Origin: DAOUMF01 sp034411955
GTDB taxonomy: Bacteria > Chloroflexota > Dehalococcoidia > SM23-28-2 > RBG-16-64-32
DNA: 23,469 nt
Reading direction: 5' to 3'
Assembly (NCBI GenBank): GCA_034411955.1
Contig: DAOUMF010000014.1
Coordinates: forward strand, 1-23,469
Part shown: positions 9,736 through 17,350 of the stretch, piece by piece
Layout: every line of letters begins with the position of its first letter
Position numbering within the stretch: position 1 is the first letter of the stretch
The notes under the pieces: generated by a model
Seen by the model: only the letters and a program-made list of their open reading frames with translations
Told to the model about the DNA's origin: nothing
Databases searched by the model: none
Program-made: the position numbers and the translations under genes

Positions 9736-9816
9736 GTCAGCACTCCTCCTTCATAGCTGTCGCACTCATTGGCGCAGGTCGAAGTGCCCACTCTCACCGA
9801 TGATCTCAGCCCTGGG

Positions 9817-9906
9817 ATGATAGCGCACTTTAACGTAAAGGTCAAGTCCTTTACAAGAAACTGTAACGCAAAAGTGTAAGGTTGCGGTTCGGACTCCAAA
9901 ATGAGG
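9817..9906 (-). promoter_or_regulatory. Promoter/operator block B (SnoaL-like gene)
   Basis: On the minus strand TTGACC (9840-9845), 17 bases, TATCAT (9817-9822). GTAAAGG, six bases, CCTTTAC (plus-strand reading) is a perfect 7-bp inverted repeat over the -35 box. Several more GTAA(C/G/A) half-sites lie upstream. AACCTTAC, TTTCT, TTGAC, TATCAT and CCAG occur in the same order as in block A. The repeated GTAA/TTAC halves suggest a dimeric repressor or MerR-type activator; its identity is not visible. Confidence 0.6.
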
Positions 9907-9938
9907 ATCCCGCCATGGCTCAGCCTTGGGGCCTATTC

Positions 9939-9967
9939 TTGACACTACCCAGAGGCGCTGCTAGCAT
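9939..9967 (+). promoter_or_regulatory. Promoter of the lipoprotein gene
   Basis: TTGACA (9939-9944), a 17-base spacer and TAGCAT (9962-9967), 28 bases before the chosen ATG at 9996. This promoter also argues that the longer reading frame starting at 9882 is not the real one. Confidence 0.7.
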
Positions 9968-9995
9968 GGCGTCAACTTGTGCCTTGGGAGGCCAC

Positions 9996-11102
9996 ATGAG
10001 ACTTGTTCGTCGTCTTTCCCTTCTTGGCTTTCTCTTAGCACCGCTGCTCGTTCTGGCAGCCTGCGGCGATGACGGAGCGGACCTCGACACCGACTACCCG
10101 TCGGCGGGCGAGGACCGCTTCGAGAACACCAGCGCCACCGTCGAGATAGAGGTGAAGGTGGAGGGAGTGGGGGCGCTGCCGGTGGCAATAGGGGCGTTCG
10201 AGACCATCGATCTGGAGGGCCCCGCCCTGATCAAGCGCGGCGACCCCGGGGACAGCGACGGCGACGGCCTGGCGGACATCGAGACAGAGATCGTCTCCAT
10301 GGAGCTGACCGGGACGCATCCCCTCTTGGGGCCTGTCACGGTCAGCCAGGACCCGGAGCGGCCCTCCATGGGGATGGTGGAGCAGCAGGAGCGCGGCCAG
10401 GACTTCCCGGCGGACAGCTTCTTCGACGTGTTCGTGGAGGTCCAGTTGCAGGACATGAACCTGGTAGCGGTGAACGAGGACTCGCTGCGGATGGAGGCTA
10501 CGCTAACCGCGCTGCCGCCAGGCGAGTCCGACGGCGAGGATGACGCCTATCGGACTGCCACCGGCGAGACCGTGCCCCTCATAGTGCCTACGGAGCAGAA
10601 CCGCCGCATAGGGAGCATCGTGGACGCTCTGCACATCCCCAACCCGGGTCCCGGGCCTATGCCGGGAGCTGGCGAGACGCCAGAGCCTACGCCTACCACT
10701 GCGCCAACGCCGACGCCCACCGAGGAGCCGGCCGCCCAGCAGGTGGAGGTGCAGGTAGCGGCGGGCTGCGAGCACACCCAGCCCGGCGTTCAGAGCGACC
10801 TGGTGGCCCTGGTCCTGGCGGCGCTGGTCGGAGCGGCGCCGGTGGAGGGCGCCACGGTCGAGGCCAGCGCCGATGGCCCCGGAGTGATAGAGTCGACGGC
10901 CAGCGGCGTGACGGATGCCAACGGGGAGGCCCAGCTAAGGTTCCCCATCAACCTGTTCGGCGAGTACGACATCATGGTCGAGCAGGTCATCGGTTCGGAC
11001 GGTACGCCGCTGGAGATAGCCCCGGGCAGCCAGACCAGCACGACCTACGAGGTGACGGACCTGTGCACGCTGCCCTTCGGCTTCGACAACGCTCGCAACT
11101 AG
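9996..11102 (+). CDS. Surface lipoprotein with Ca-loop-like motif and Ig-like C-terminal domain
   Basis: The 368-residue protein starts MRLVRRLSLLGFLLAPLLVL and has the lipobox LAAC, so Cys23 should be lipidated and the rest exported. The first domain (about 45-220) contains RGDPGDSDGDGLADIETEI, a DxDxDG loop like those of thrombospondin type 3 or dockerin calcium sites, and FPADSFFDVFVEV. I have seen this pattern in secreted proteins of unknown function. A Pro/Thr linker (GETPEPTPTTAPTPTPTEEP) leads to an Ig-like domain near the C-terminus with the motif GVTDANGEAQLRF. The ATG at 9996 is chosen for its GGGAGG site and signal sequence. No enzymatic motif is visible; it is likely a structural or adhesive surface protein. 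Confidence 0.85.
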   Translation: MRLVRRLSLLGFLLAPLLVLAACGDDGADLDTDYPSAGEDRFENTSATVEIEVKVEGVGALPVAIGAFETIDLEGPALIKRGDPGDSDGDGLADIETEIVSMELTGTHPLLGPVTVSQDPERPSMGMVEQQERGQDFPADSFFDVFVEVQLQDMNLVAVNEDSLRMEATLTALPPGESDGEDDAYRTATGETVPLIVPTEQNRRIGSIVDALHIPNPGPGPMPGAGETPEPTPTTAPTPTPTEEPAAQQVEVQVAAGCEHTQPGVQSDLVALVLAALVGAAPVEGATVEASADGPGVIESTASGVTDANGEAQLRFPINLFGEYDIMVEQVIGSDGTPLEIAPGSQTSTTYEVTDLCTLPFGFDNARN

Positions 11103-11111
11103 CGCCAACAG

Positions 11112-11145
11112 GGGGAGCGGCGGTAGCTACCGCTGCTCCCCTTCT
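11112..11145 (+). terminator. Strong hairpin terminator after the lipoprotein gene
   Basis: A 14-bp stem with one G-T pair (11112-11125 with 11128-11141), followed by CTTCTCTCT, begins 10 bases past the lipoprotein stop. The convergent flavin-reductase gene ends inside the stem at 11127, so the structure includes its last codons. Confidence 0.8.
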
Positions 11146-11792
11146 CTCTCCGCCCGCTCTCGCTCCCGCGCCTCTTCCTCCTCCCGGCGCTCCTTCTCCT
11201 CCGGCGTCTCCGCCAGCTCTATCGCGCCCTCTTCCGTAGTGCGCAGCTCCGCCTGGAGGCGCTCCCCCAGGACAGCGTAGCGGTCGATCCCCAGGTAGTG
11301 CAGGGGCCGGTAGTCGGGTTCGCCCACCAGCCACGTCTCGTCGAAGGAGTCGCTCTCCGCCTGCACGGCCAGCACGCGGCCGACGAACAGGGTGTGGTCG
11401 CCTAGGCGCAGGGCGTCGTCCAGCCCGCACTCGACGTAGGCGATGCAGCCCTCGATGAGGGGAGCGTCCACCTTCGCCGCCTTGAAGGTGGTCAGCTTGG
11501 AGAGGTCCAACTTGTCCACGTCGCGACCGGACACCGCACCGAAGTAGTGGCTGTGGTTCATCAGGTCGCGGCCGGGGAAGTTCAGGGCGAACTGCTCGGC
11601 GAAGCGGATCATCTCGTGCGTGTGGCGGGAGGGATGCACCACCACGCCCACCAGGGGCGGCGTGCGGGACAGCGGCGTGGTCCAGATGGCGGGCATCACG
11701 TCCGTCTGGTCCCGCCAGCGCGTGGTGACGAGAACCACCGGCCCACCGTCGAGCAGGCGCAGCGCTTCGGCGAGTTCCAGGGTACGTCGCAT
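11127..11792 (-). CDS. Flavin reductase-like protein (FMN-binding split barrel)
   Basis: The 221-residue protein begins MRRTLELAEALRLLDGGPVV and contains the family core: VLVTTRWRDQTDVMPAIWTT, LVGVVVHPSRHTHEMIR, FALNFPG, then GRDVDKLDLSKL and IEGCIAYVEC. These proteins bind FMN and either reduce free flavin for a partner monooxygenase or act as flavoproteins themselves. The Glu/Arg-rich tail (EKERREEEEARERERAEREG) is low complexity and probably disordered. The ATG at 11792 is supported by GGAGAA nine bases upstream and by alignment with the family start; a frame-open extension to 11867 has no ribosome site. It lies 138 bases downstream of the MMPL transporter gene on the same strand and may be cotranscribed or separate. 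Confidence 0.85.
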   Translation of the reverse strand: MRRTLELAEALRLLDGGPVVLVTTRWRDQTDVMPAIWTTPLSRTPPLVGVVVHPSRHTHEMIRFAEQFALNFPGRDLMNHSHYFGAVSGRDVDKLDLSKLTTFKAAKVDAPLIEGCIAYVECGLDDALRLGDHTLFVGRVLAVQAESDSFDETWLVGEPDYRPLHYLGIDRYAVLGERLQAELRTTEEGAIELAETPEEKERREEEEARERERAEREGEQR

Positions 11793-11930
11793 GGCAGAGT
11801 TCTCCAGCCGGAGGTTAGTACCGATATGACGCGGCCGGAGCAGATTGTAGCACGGGCCTACACTCAAGCCACAGCCGTACGCTTACGGCTGCAGCCACCT
11901 CCAGCGCTCTCGCTACCGGAGGATGTGCCC

Positions 11931-14201
11931 TCAATGATGGTGAGGATGCGCGCCGCTCGGTGAGGCTCCTTCCAGACTGACCATACCCAGCCTCAGCCAC
12001 AGGCGGCGGAGAGGCGCCGGCGCCCACCAGTTCAAGCCGCCCATGAGCCGCATGGCGGCCGGGACAAACAGGGCACGGACGATGGTCGCATCGATGGCGA
12101 TGGCCAGCGCGACCCCCAAGCCCACCTGCTTGACAAAGATGATCTCGCTGGTCGCGAAGGCGCCGCTCACCACCACCAGCAGTAGGGCGGCGCTGGTGAT
12201 GATCCGTCCCGTCCGCTCCAGGCCACGCACCACGCTCATCCGGTTATCACCGCTGGCGTCGTACTCCTCCTTGATGCGGCTCAGGAGGAACACTTCGTAG
12301 TCCATGGACAGACCAAAGACGACGGCGAACATGAAGACAGGCACAAACAGGGTGATCGCGCCCACGGATTCGAACCGAAGCAACCATTCCAGGTTGCCGT
12401 CCTGAAACACCCAGACCAGGGCGCCGAAGGCCGCGCCCAGCGATAGGACGTTCATGGCCAGCGCCTTAATGGGCACCACGATGGATCCGAAGGCCAGGAA
12501 CAGCACACCGAAGGTCACCAGAGCGATGAAGGCCAGGGCAAAGGGCAGCCGGTCCTGAATAGCGTCCCTGCTGTCCAGGAATTCGGCGCTGCTGCCGCCC
12601 ACCCGGGTCTCCAGGCCGCCAGTCGGCCGGATCCCTTGGATCTCCTTCGTCGCATCCAGCGCCTCGTCCGACAGGTGATGAGAGGAGAGAACGGCGGACA
12701 CCAGGGTGACGTCGCCCTCGGTGAAGCGGTCGACGAATGGGCCCAGAGACGGGTCGAGTTGGTTGAGGGGCTGCGAGTACAGCGCCTGGTACTCCTGGCG
12801 TCCCAGGGAGGGGTCGAAGCTGACGATGCTGTCCACGCGCTGCACTCCGGGCACGTCCTCGATGGCCGCGACGTAGTCGAAGAGAGGGCCCACGTTCTCC
12901 GGCGCCAGAACGTCACCGGGGGTCTCCACCAGTACCTGGACCGGCGTCGTCTCGTTGGGCTGGAAGCGCTCGCCGTCGCCCAGCAGCTCGTACACCTGGC
13001 GTGGCTCGGCGTCCTCGCCCAGAAGGCGAGAGTCGGAGGTCGTGAACTGCACACGAAGGAAGGGCAACGCCACGGCGATCAGCGCGGCAGCTACGGCCAG
13101 CGCGACCACGATCGGTCGGCGCATCACCCAGTTGGCGAGCCGGGACCAGAAGGCAGACCTGTCACCGCGGATCCAAGCACGGCGAATCGAAAGAGCGTTC
13201 ACACGCGGACCGAGCACGGCGAGCAGCGCTGGTAGGACAGTGAGCGACCACGCCACGGCGATGAAGGCGACCAGGGCACCACCCAGAGCCATGCTGCGCA
13301 TCCACAGATGCGGGAAAAAGAATAGGCCCAGCATGCTCACAGCCACCGCGAAGCCGGAGAACGTCACCGCCTTGCCAGCCGTAGTCACCGTGCGCACGAT
13401 GGCGGCTGTGGACTGCAGGCCTTTGCCCAGTTCCTCCCTGTAGCGGTTCACCACCAGCAGGGAATAGTCAATGGCCAGACCCAGGCCCAACATTATTACG
13501 ATGTTCAAGACGAAGACGTTGACGTCGGTGAACTGGGTGATCAGCCGCAGTGCTGCCATGGTGGACAGGATGGATAGCCCACCGATGAGCAAGGGGAGCA
13601 AGGAGGCCACAAGGCTGCCGAACACGATGACCAGGAGCACAGCGACGATGACGAAGGCCAGCAACTCGGCTCGGCGCGAGTCCTTCTCTATCTGCTCGGT
13701 GGCGGTGTCCATCGTAACGGTGATGCCGCCGAGTTGCACCGGCACCGTCGATGCCCGCAGGGCGGATTCGATGTCAGGCAAAACATCGATCTTTGCATCC
13801 TGGTTGCCCTCTAGACTGATAACGGCGAAGGTCTGGCTACGGTCGAAGGAGACGAGGGTGTCGCCTCCGCCGTTGTAGAACGAGATGACGCTGACGACCC
13901 CCTCCTGCCCCCCGACGATGTCCAGAGTCGACTGGACGCTGGCCGCGAAGGCGGGGTCGTCCACGGAGGTGGTCTCGTCGCCGAAGACGGCTATGACATC
14001 GGCCTCGCCCAGGCCTAGGTCGTCGACCAGACGTTCCTGCACTTCGAACGAGTCGCTGCCAGCGGCCTCCAAGCCGCTGCCCGATTCGAGGTCGTCGAAG
14101 ACGCCTGAGCCGTAGCCTAAGCCCAGAAGGACGACCGCGAGTGCGGCTGCCAGGGTGGCGAAGCGAAGGCGAACCGCTAGGCTTCCGACGCGGCTGAACA
14201 T
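11931..14201 (-). CDS. MMPL/RND-family transporter
   Basis: A 756-residue inner-membrane protein with two repeats, each a membrane helix, a large extracytoplasmic domain and a five-helix bundle. It starts MFSRVGSLAVRLRFATLAAA. The key Asp-Tyr pairs in the proton path are visible: GLGLAIDYSLLVVNRYREEL in the first half and FGLSMDYEVFLLSRIKEEYD in the second. This layout is that of MmpL/HpnN-type exporters of lipids, hopanoids or siderophores, also of multidrug efflux. The end is His-rich (HPHHH). The ATG at 14201 has GGAGGGAG upstream; it lies 22 bases after the DUF6125-like stop, in the same direction as tetR, so TetR control is likely. The substrate is unknown. Confidence 0.93.
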   Translation of the reverse strand: MFSRVGSLAVRLRFATLAAALAVVLLGLGYGSGVFDDLESGSGLEAAGSDSFEVQERLVDDLGLGEADVIAVFGDETTSVDDPAFAASVQSTLDIVGGQEGVVSVISFYNGGGDTLVSFDRSQTFAVISLEGNQDAKIDVLPDIESALRASTVPVQLGGITVTMDTATEQIEKDSRRAELLAFVIVAVLLVIVFGSLVASLLPLLIGGLSILSTMAALRLITQFTDVNVFVLNIVIMLGLGLAIDYSLLVVNRYREELGKGLQSTAAIVRTVTTAGKAVTFSGFAVAVSMLGLFFFPHLWMRSMALGGALVAFIAVAWSLTVLPALLAVLGPRVNALSIRRAWIRGDRSAFWSRLANWVMRRPIVVALAVAAALIAVALPFLRVQFTTSDSRLLGEDAEPRQVYELLGDGERFQPNETTPVQVLVETPGDVLAPENVGPLFDYVAAIEDVPGVQRVDSIVSFDPSLGRQEYQALYSQPLNQLDPSLGPFVDRFTEGDVTLVSAVLSSHHLSDEALDATKEIQGIRPTGGLETRVGGSSAEFLDSRDAIQDRLPFALAFIALVTFGVLFLAFGSIVVPIKALAMNVLSLGAAFGALVWVFQDGNLEWLLRFESVGAITLFVPVFMFAVVFGLSMDYEVFLLSRIKEEYDASGDNRMSVVRGLERTGRIITSAALLLVVVSGAFATSEIIFVKQVGLGVALAIAIDATIVRALFVPAAMRLMGGLNWWAPAPLRRLWLRLGMVSLEGASPSGAHPHHH

Positions 14202-14223
14202 TGAGACTCTCCCTCCATGACGC

Positions 14224-14313
14224 TTATCTCTCCAGGGGGATGACCTCCTCGGTGACAAACCTGCTTAGGGTTTGCTTCAGCATGTCCACTTCTTCGGGCA
14301 CCGCGAAGTCCAT
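14224..14313 (-). pseudogene. Acyl-CoA dehydrogenase remnant (first 29 codons)
   Basis: ATG at 14313, preceded by AAGGAGG at five bases, is followed by MDFAVPEEVDMLKQTLSRFV and TEEVIPLER, then TAA. This is the start of a normal acyl-CoA dehydrogenase, compare MDFRFTPEEEAFRREVHDFI at 9163. About 350 residues are missing. The preserved ribosome site says that a full gene once followed the DUF6125-like gene here and was deleted, leaving MMPL next in line. Confidence 0.7.
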
Positions 14314-14868
14314 GGTTCCCTCCTTCAGCTGAAAGGTACGTTTGCACGGGGGCCAGGCCTTTGGCGGCTGAACGGTGAGGACGCGCCGACACTCCTGGCC
14401 CTCCGCCTTGGCGCAAGGCAGGGCGGCGATCTCTTCGGTCAGGGGCAGGTTGGCGGCGTCGTGGAAGCCCTGGAGGCGATCAAAGACCGCGCAGAAGTAG
14501 GACTGGGCCACGCCGGCCTTGACGATGTTCTCGTGTACGAAGCAGCGATGGAAGGTCCCCTCATACGAGTGGTCATTCAGGGCCCGTATCTCGAACTCCA
14601 TCAGAGGCCCAACGATAAGGTGGACGGCTGTGTCGACGAACCGGATCATCTCCTCCACGTCGCTTATCTGGGAGATGCCCAGCGCCTTCATAAGGCGCCG
14701 CGTCTCCACCTTGCCCTGAGCGCGTATCACCTGCCTGTTGAGCCGATTGGCCACCTCCAGCCCGAACTCCTGGGCCACTGCCCTGAACCAGCGAGCATCG
14801 TGGGAATACCAGCAGCGCCGGATCAAGTCCTCTCGTTGTTCCGGCGACAGGTCTGGCGGCAGGGGCAA
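14224..14868 (-). CDS. DUF6125-like protein with an acyl-CoA dehydrogenase stub at its C-terminus
   Basis: Residues 1-185 match a family I know as DUF6125-like: LPPDLSPEQREDLIRRCWYS, HDARWFRAVAQEFGLEVANR, then conserved Cys-containing segments (RCFVHENIVKAGVAQSYFC, WPPCKRTF). Function is not established; the family often sits with lipid-metabolism and TetR genes. The proposed start is a TTG at 14868, with AGGGAG upstream overlapping the tetR stop; starts further upstream run into tetR. The last 29 residues do not belong to the family. From MDFAVPEEVDML to TEEVIPLER they match the N-terminus of an acyl-CoA dehydrogenase. The two are fused without a stop codon. The fusion may be a scar rather than a functional domain. 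Confidence 0.75.
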   Translation of the reverse strand: MPLPPDLSPEQREDLIRRCWYSHDARWFRAVAQEFGLEVANRLNRQVIRAQGKVETRRLMKALGISQISDVEEMIRFVDTAVHLIVGPLMEFEIRALNDHSYEGTFHRCFVHENIVKAGVAQSYFCAVFDRLQGFHDAANLPLTEEIAALPCAKAEGQECRRVLTVQPPKAWPPCKRTFQLKEGTMDFAVPEEVDMLKQTLSRFVTEEVIPLER

Positions 14869-14879
14869 GGCATTTCTCC

Positions 14880-15518
14880 CTAGCTCTCGTCCATGGGTGG
14901 TCGCTCTCCGGCTCCGGCCAACCAATCCATGTAGCCATTGATCATCTCCACGACCCGCTGTTCGCCTACGTCCTTGTCGAAGCCCAAGAGACGCACCAGG
15001 GTCAGGGTGAAGCCGATGCTGTTGAGGAGCCAGGCCCCGCCATAGGGGTCTACGTCGGGCCGCACAGTGCCCTCGCTCTTGCCTCGGTCGATAACCTGCG
15101 CCAGGAAGCGAACATAGGCCTTATGGTTCTCCCGCAACTGGTGAGCGATATCGGGATCGTCAGACTCCGCCAGTGCCTGGAACTGGACCTTCAGGTCGTC
15201 AGGGTGAGTGCGCAGGCTTTCCAGGTAGACGCGGCCTATGCGCCTCACGGCCGAGAGGGCGTCCCCCTCCTCGTTGGTGGCGGCCTGCTTCCAGATATCG
15301 AGGATGCGTTCTCCTATCCTCTTCAGAATGCGGATGAAGAGATCCTTCTTGCTGGGGAAGTACTTGTAGATGGTCGGCTCCGATATCCCTGCCTCCAAAG
15401 CGATATCGGCGGTGCCCGCCAGGCGATAATTGGAGCGGGCGAATACGCTAGTAGCAGCGTGAAGTATTTGGAGCTCTCGCTCCCGGCCGGAAAGGCGAGT
15501 CCTTACAGCTCGGGACAT
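14880..15518 (-). CDS. TetR/AcrR family transcriptional regulator
   Basis: The 212-residue protein has a typical TetR N-terminus: GRERELQILHAATSVFARSN, then the helix-turn-helix TADIALEAGISEPTIYKYFP (residues 37-54) and SKKDLF. The C-terminal ligand domain is unassigned. As a one-component repressor it should be released by a small molecule, often an acyl-CoA or a substrate of the exporter. It starts the minus-strand unit with the DUF6125-like and MMPL genes. A perfect palindrome at 15536-15551 overlaps the end of its own -10 region, consistent with autorepression. No clear ribosome site precedes the ATG. Confidence 0.93.
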   Translation of the reverse strand: MSRAVRTRLSGRERELQILHAATSVFARSNYRLAGTADIALEAGISEPTIYKYFPSKKDLFIRILKRIGERILDIWKQAATNEEGDALSAVRRIGRVYLESLRTHPDDLKVQFQALAESDDPDIAHQLRENHKAYVRFLAQVIDRGKSEGTVRPDVDPYGGAWLLNSIGFTLTLVRLLGFDKDVGEQRVVEMINGYMDWLAGAGERPPMDES

Positions 15519-15535
15519 AGGTCTGAGGATTAGGC

Positions 15536-15579
15536 TAGTGACTACTCACTATCATTGACGGGAACCCCTCCCTTGTCAA
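15536..15579 (-). promoter_or_regulatory. tetR promoter with palindromic operator
   Basis: On the minus strand TTGACA (15574-15579), 17 bases, AATGAT (15551-15556). TAGTGA-CTAC-TCACTA (15536-15551) is a perfect 6-4-6 palindrome at the expected transcription start, 17 bases before the tetR ATG. It is the best candidate site for the encoded TetR. Confidence 0.65.
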
Positions 15580-15733
15580 GTGCCCCAGCCCATGCAAGGC
15601 ACTGCTGTCAACCGGGGGGTGCAGCGCTTCGGTCGGCTCGAAGGTGCGTCGCATGCAGGGGGCGATCATGCTGCGAGCCGCCGGGCTTAGGTCGCCTTCC
15701 CTCGCTGCAACACGCGAATCGCCTTCCCGCGGC

Positions 15734-16237
15734 TCAGTCTGTGGGGTCTGCAGGGCCAGGAGGACGTTCCAGGCGCTCCAGCAAGGCGTCCAGCTTCTGA
15801 TTGATCTGCTGTATCTCAATCTCCGCTTTGAGGTTCACCTCATAGTCGTGCTCGGCGCGGAGACGGTCATGGGCCTCTTGCCGATTCTGGCTCATCATGA
15901 TTACCGGCGCCTGGATGGCAGCCAGCATCGACAGAAACAGATTGAGCAGGATGTAGGGGTACTTATCCCAGTGATGCATGAGGGCGACCGTGTTCAGGAG
16001 GACCCAGACGCCGAGGACAAGGGCGAAGCTGAAGATGAACCTCCAGCTCCCCGCGATGTCGGCCAGTCTGTCCGAGACCCGCTGGCCGAAAGTCAGCCGC
16101 TCCTGGTGCAGCGCTTCCACGTTCCGGCTGACCCGCTCGCGACGGCGGATCTTATCGAGTACCTCTTTCTCTATGCGCGCGGCTCTCTGTTGCCAGGTGC
16201 GTATGTATGCCATCTCGCCGCCGAGCAACCGTAGCAT
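15734..16237 (-). CDS. DUF1003 membrane protein
   Basis: The 167-residue protein has the DUF1003 layout: a charged N-terminus, FGQRVSDRLADIAGSWRFIF followed by a membrane helix (SFALVLGVWVLLNTVALM), a short turn with HWDKYPYILLN, a second helix (LFLSMLAAIQAPVIMMSQNR), the Q/R-rich DRLRAEHDYEVNLKAE and a C-terminal coiled coil. Function is unknown in the family. The ATG at 16237 has AGGAGG seven to eight bases upstream; the open frame further upstream to 16567 is antisense to the DUF72 gene and not coding. Confidence 0.9.
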   Translation of the reverse strand: MLRLLGGEMAYIRTWQQRAARIEKEVLDKIRRRERVSRNVEALHQERLTFGQRVSDRLADIAGSWRFIFSFALVLGVWVLLNTVALMHHWDKYPYILLNLFLSMLAAIQAPVIMMSQNRQEAHDRLRAEHDYEVNLKAEIEIQQINQKLDALLERLERPPGPADPTD

Positions 16238-16306
16238 GACCCTACCTCCTTCGACGCCAAATGGCCGACTAGATTCGATTATGCCACGAGAGGCCGCCCG
16301 CCGTGC

Positions 16307-16312
16307 GATAAT
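16307..16312 (+). promoter_or_regulatory. -10 element of the DUF72 gene
   Basis: GATAAT ends 6 bases before the ATG at 16319, so transcription would begin at or next to the start codon. No good -35 box or ribosome site is visible, which fits a leaderless mRNA. Confidence 0.4.
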
Positions 16313-16318
16313 CGAGGC

Positions 16319-17257
16319 ATGAGCGCCCGCATCCTCGTCGGCACCTGCTCCTGGACCGACAAGACCCTGGTGGACAGCGGCTGGTACCCCCCGCAGGCCA
16401 AGTCGCCGGAGGACCGCCTGCGCTACTACGCCGACCAGTTCCCCATCGTCGAGGTGGACAGCACCTACTACGGCCTGCCGTCGGAGCGGAACGCCGCCCT
16501 CTGGGTGGAGCGCACGCCCGACGGCTTCACCTTCGATATCAAGTCCTACGCCCTGTTCACCCACCACCCGGCGCCGGTGCGCTCCCTGCCCAAGGACGTG
16601 CGAGAGGCGCTGCCGCCCGCCCTCCGGGAAAAGCGCAACCTGTATTACGGCGACGCGCCCCCGGACCTCCGCGACGAACTGTGGAACCGGTTCAACTCCG
16701 CCCTCCTGCCCCTGGACAGCGCTGGCAGGCTGGGCACGGTGCTCTTCCAGTTCCCGCCCTGGTTCCTCCCCGGCCGCGACTCCGCCGACTACATCCTGGA
16801 GGCCAAGGAGCGCCTGGGCCAGTACGCCATGGCGGTGGAGTTCCGCAACGATCGTTGGCTATCGGAGCGAAACCGGGAGCGCACCCTCAAGCTCCTGGCC
16901 GAGCACGCCATCCCCTACGTCTGCGTCGACGAGCCCCAGGGGTTCCGCTCCAGCGTCCCCCCGGTCGTCGCCGTCACCGCCCCGGTGGCCCTGCTGCGAA
17001 TGCACGGCCGCAACCATGAGACGTGGGAGAAGAAAGGGATCGGCGCTGCTGAGCGGTTCGACTACCTGTACCGAGAGGATGAGCTGGAAGAGTGGGTGCC
17101 CGGCGTCCAGCGCCTGGCGGAGGGCAGCCGCGAGGTACACGTGCTCATGAACAACTGCCGCCACGATCACGCGGTTCGGAACGCCCGCCAGATGGCGGAT
17201 CGCCTGGGCGCCTCGCGGCAGGCGCCCGGCGGCGAGGGGCAGCAGCGGCTGCTCTAG
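16319..17257 (+). CDS. DUF72 domain protein (TIM-barrel)
   Basis: The 312-residue protein begins MSARILVGTCSWTDKTLVDS and has the DUF72 (YecE-like) pattern: GWYPPQ, RLRYYADQFPIVEVDSTYYG, then FTFDIKSYALFTHH, GTVLFQFPPWF, AVEFRNDRWL, YVCVDEPQG, and the C-terminal LMNNCRHDHAVRNARQMA. The family has a TIM-barrel fold and no established reaction. The ATG lies just behind GATAAT with little leader. It diverges from the DUF1003 gene with 81 bases between them. Confidence 0.92.
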   Translation: MSARILVGTCSWTDKTLVDSGWYPPQAKSPEDRLRYYADQFPIVEVDSTYYGLPSERNAALWVERTPDGFTFDIKSYALFTHHPAPVRSLPKDVREALPPALREKRNLYYGDAPPDLRDELWNRFNSALLPLDSAGRLGTVLFQFPPWFLPGRDSADYILEAKERLGQYAMAVEFRNDRWLSERNRERTLKLLAEHAIPYVCVDEPQGFRSSVPPVVAVTAPVALLRMHGRNHETWEKKGIGAAERFDYLYREDELEEWVPGVQRLAEGSREVHVLMNNCRHDHAVRNARQMADRLGASRQAPGGEGQQRLL

Positions 17258-17277
17258 GTCACCCTGGCAGATCGGCT

Positions 17278-17333
17278 GCTGGACGTTGGATATTGGAATC
17301 CCTGGCCCAACATCCAGCTTCTAACGTCCAACT
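17278..17333. repeat. Imperfect inverted/tandem-word repeat upstream of the tRNA pair
   Basis: TGGACGTT (17280-17287) is mirrored by AACGTCCA (17323-17330), and related words (TTGGATATTGG, CCAACATCCAG) lie between. The word set GGACGTT/GGATATT/GGATGTT looks like a degenerate dispersed repeat. It sits just downstream of the tRNA-Ser(GGA) 3' end on the minus strand and could form a hairpin there. Confidence 0.45.
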
Positions 17334-17350
17334 TCTCAGCGGTAGCGCGC

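Noticed and set aside
9882..9995. 38-residue N-terminal extension of the lipoprotein
   Set aside because: The promoter at 9939-9967 lies inside it, and the signal sequence with lipobox starts at the Met at 9996.
11873..11890. Hairpin AGCCGTA/TACGGCT as terminator of the MMPL gene
   Set aside because: The 7-bp stem is short and has no T-run downstream on the minus strand; it may be chance.
16238..16567. 110-residue N-terminal extension of the DUF1003 protein
   Set aside because: It is antisense to the DUF72 gene; AGGAGG and the family start support ATG 16237.
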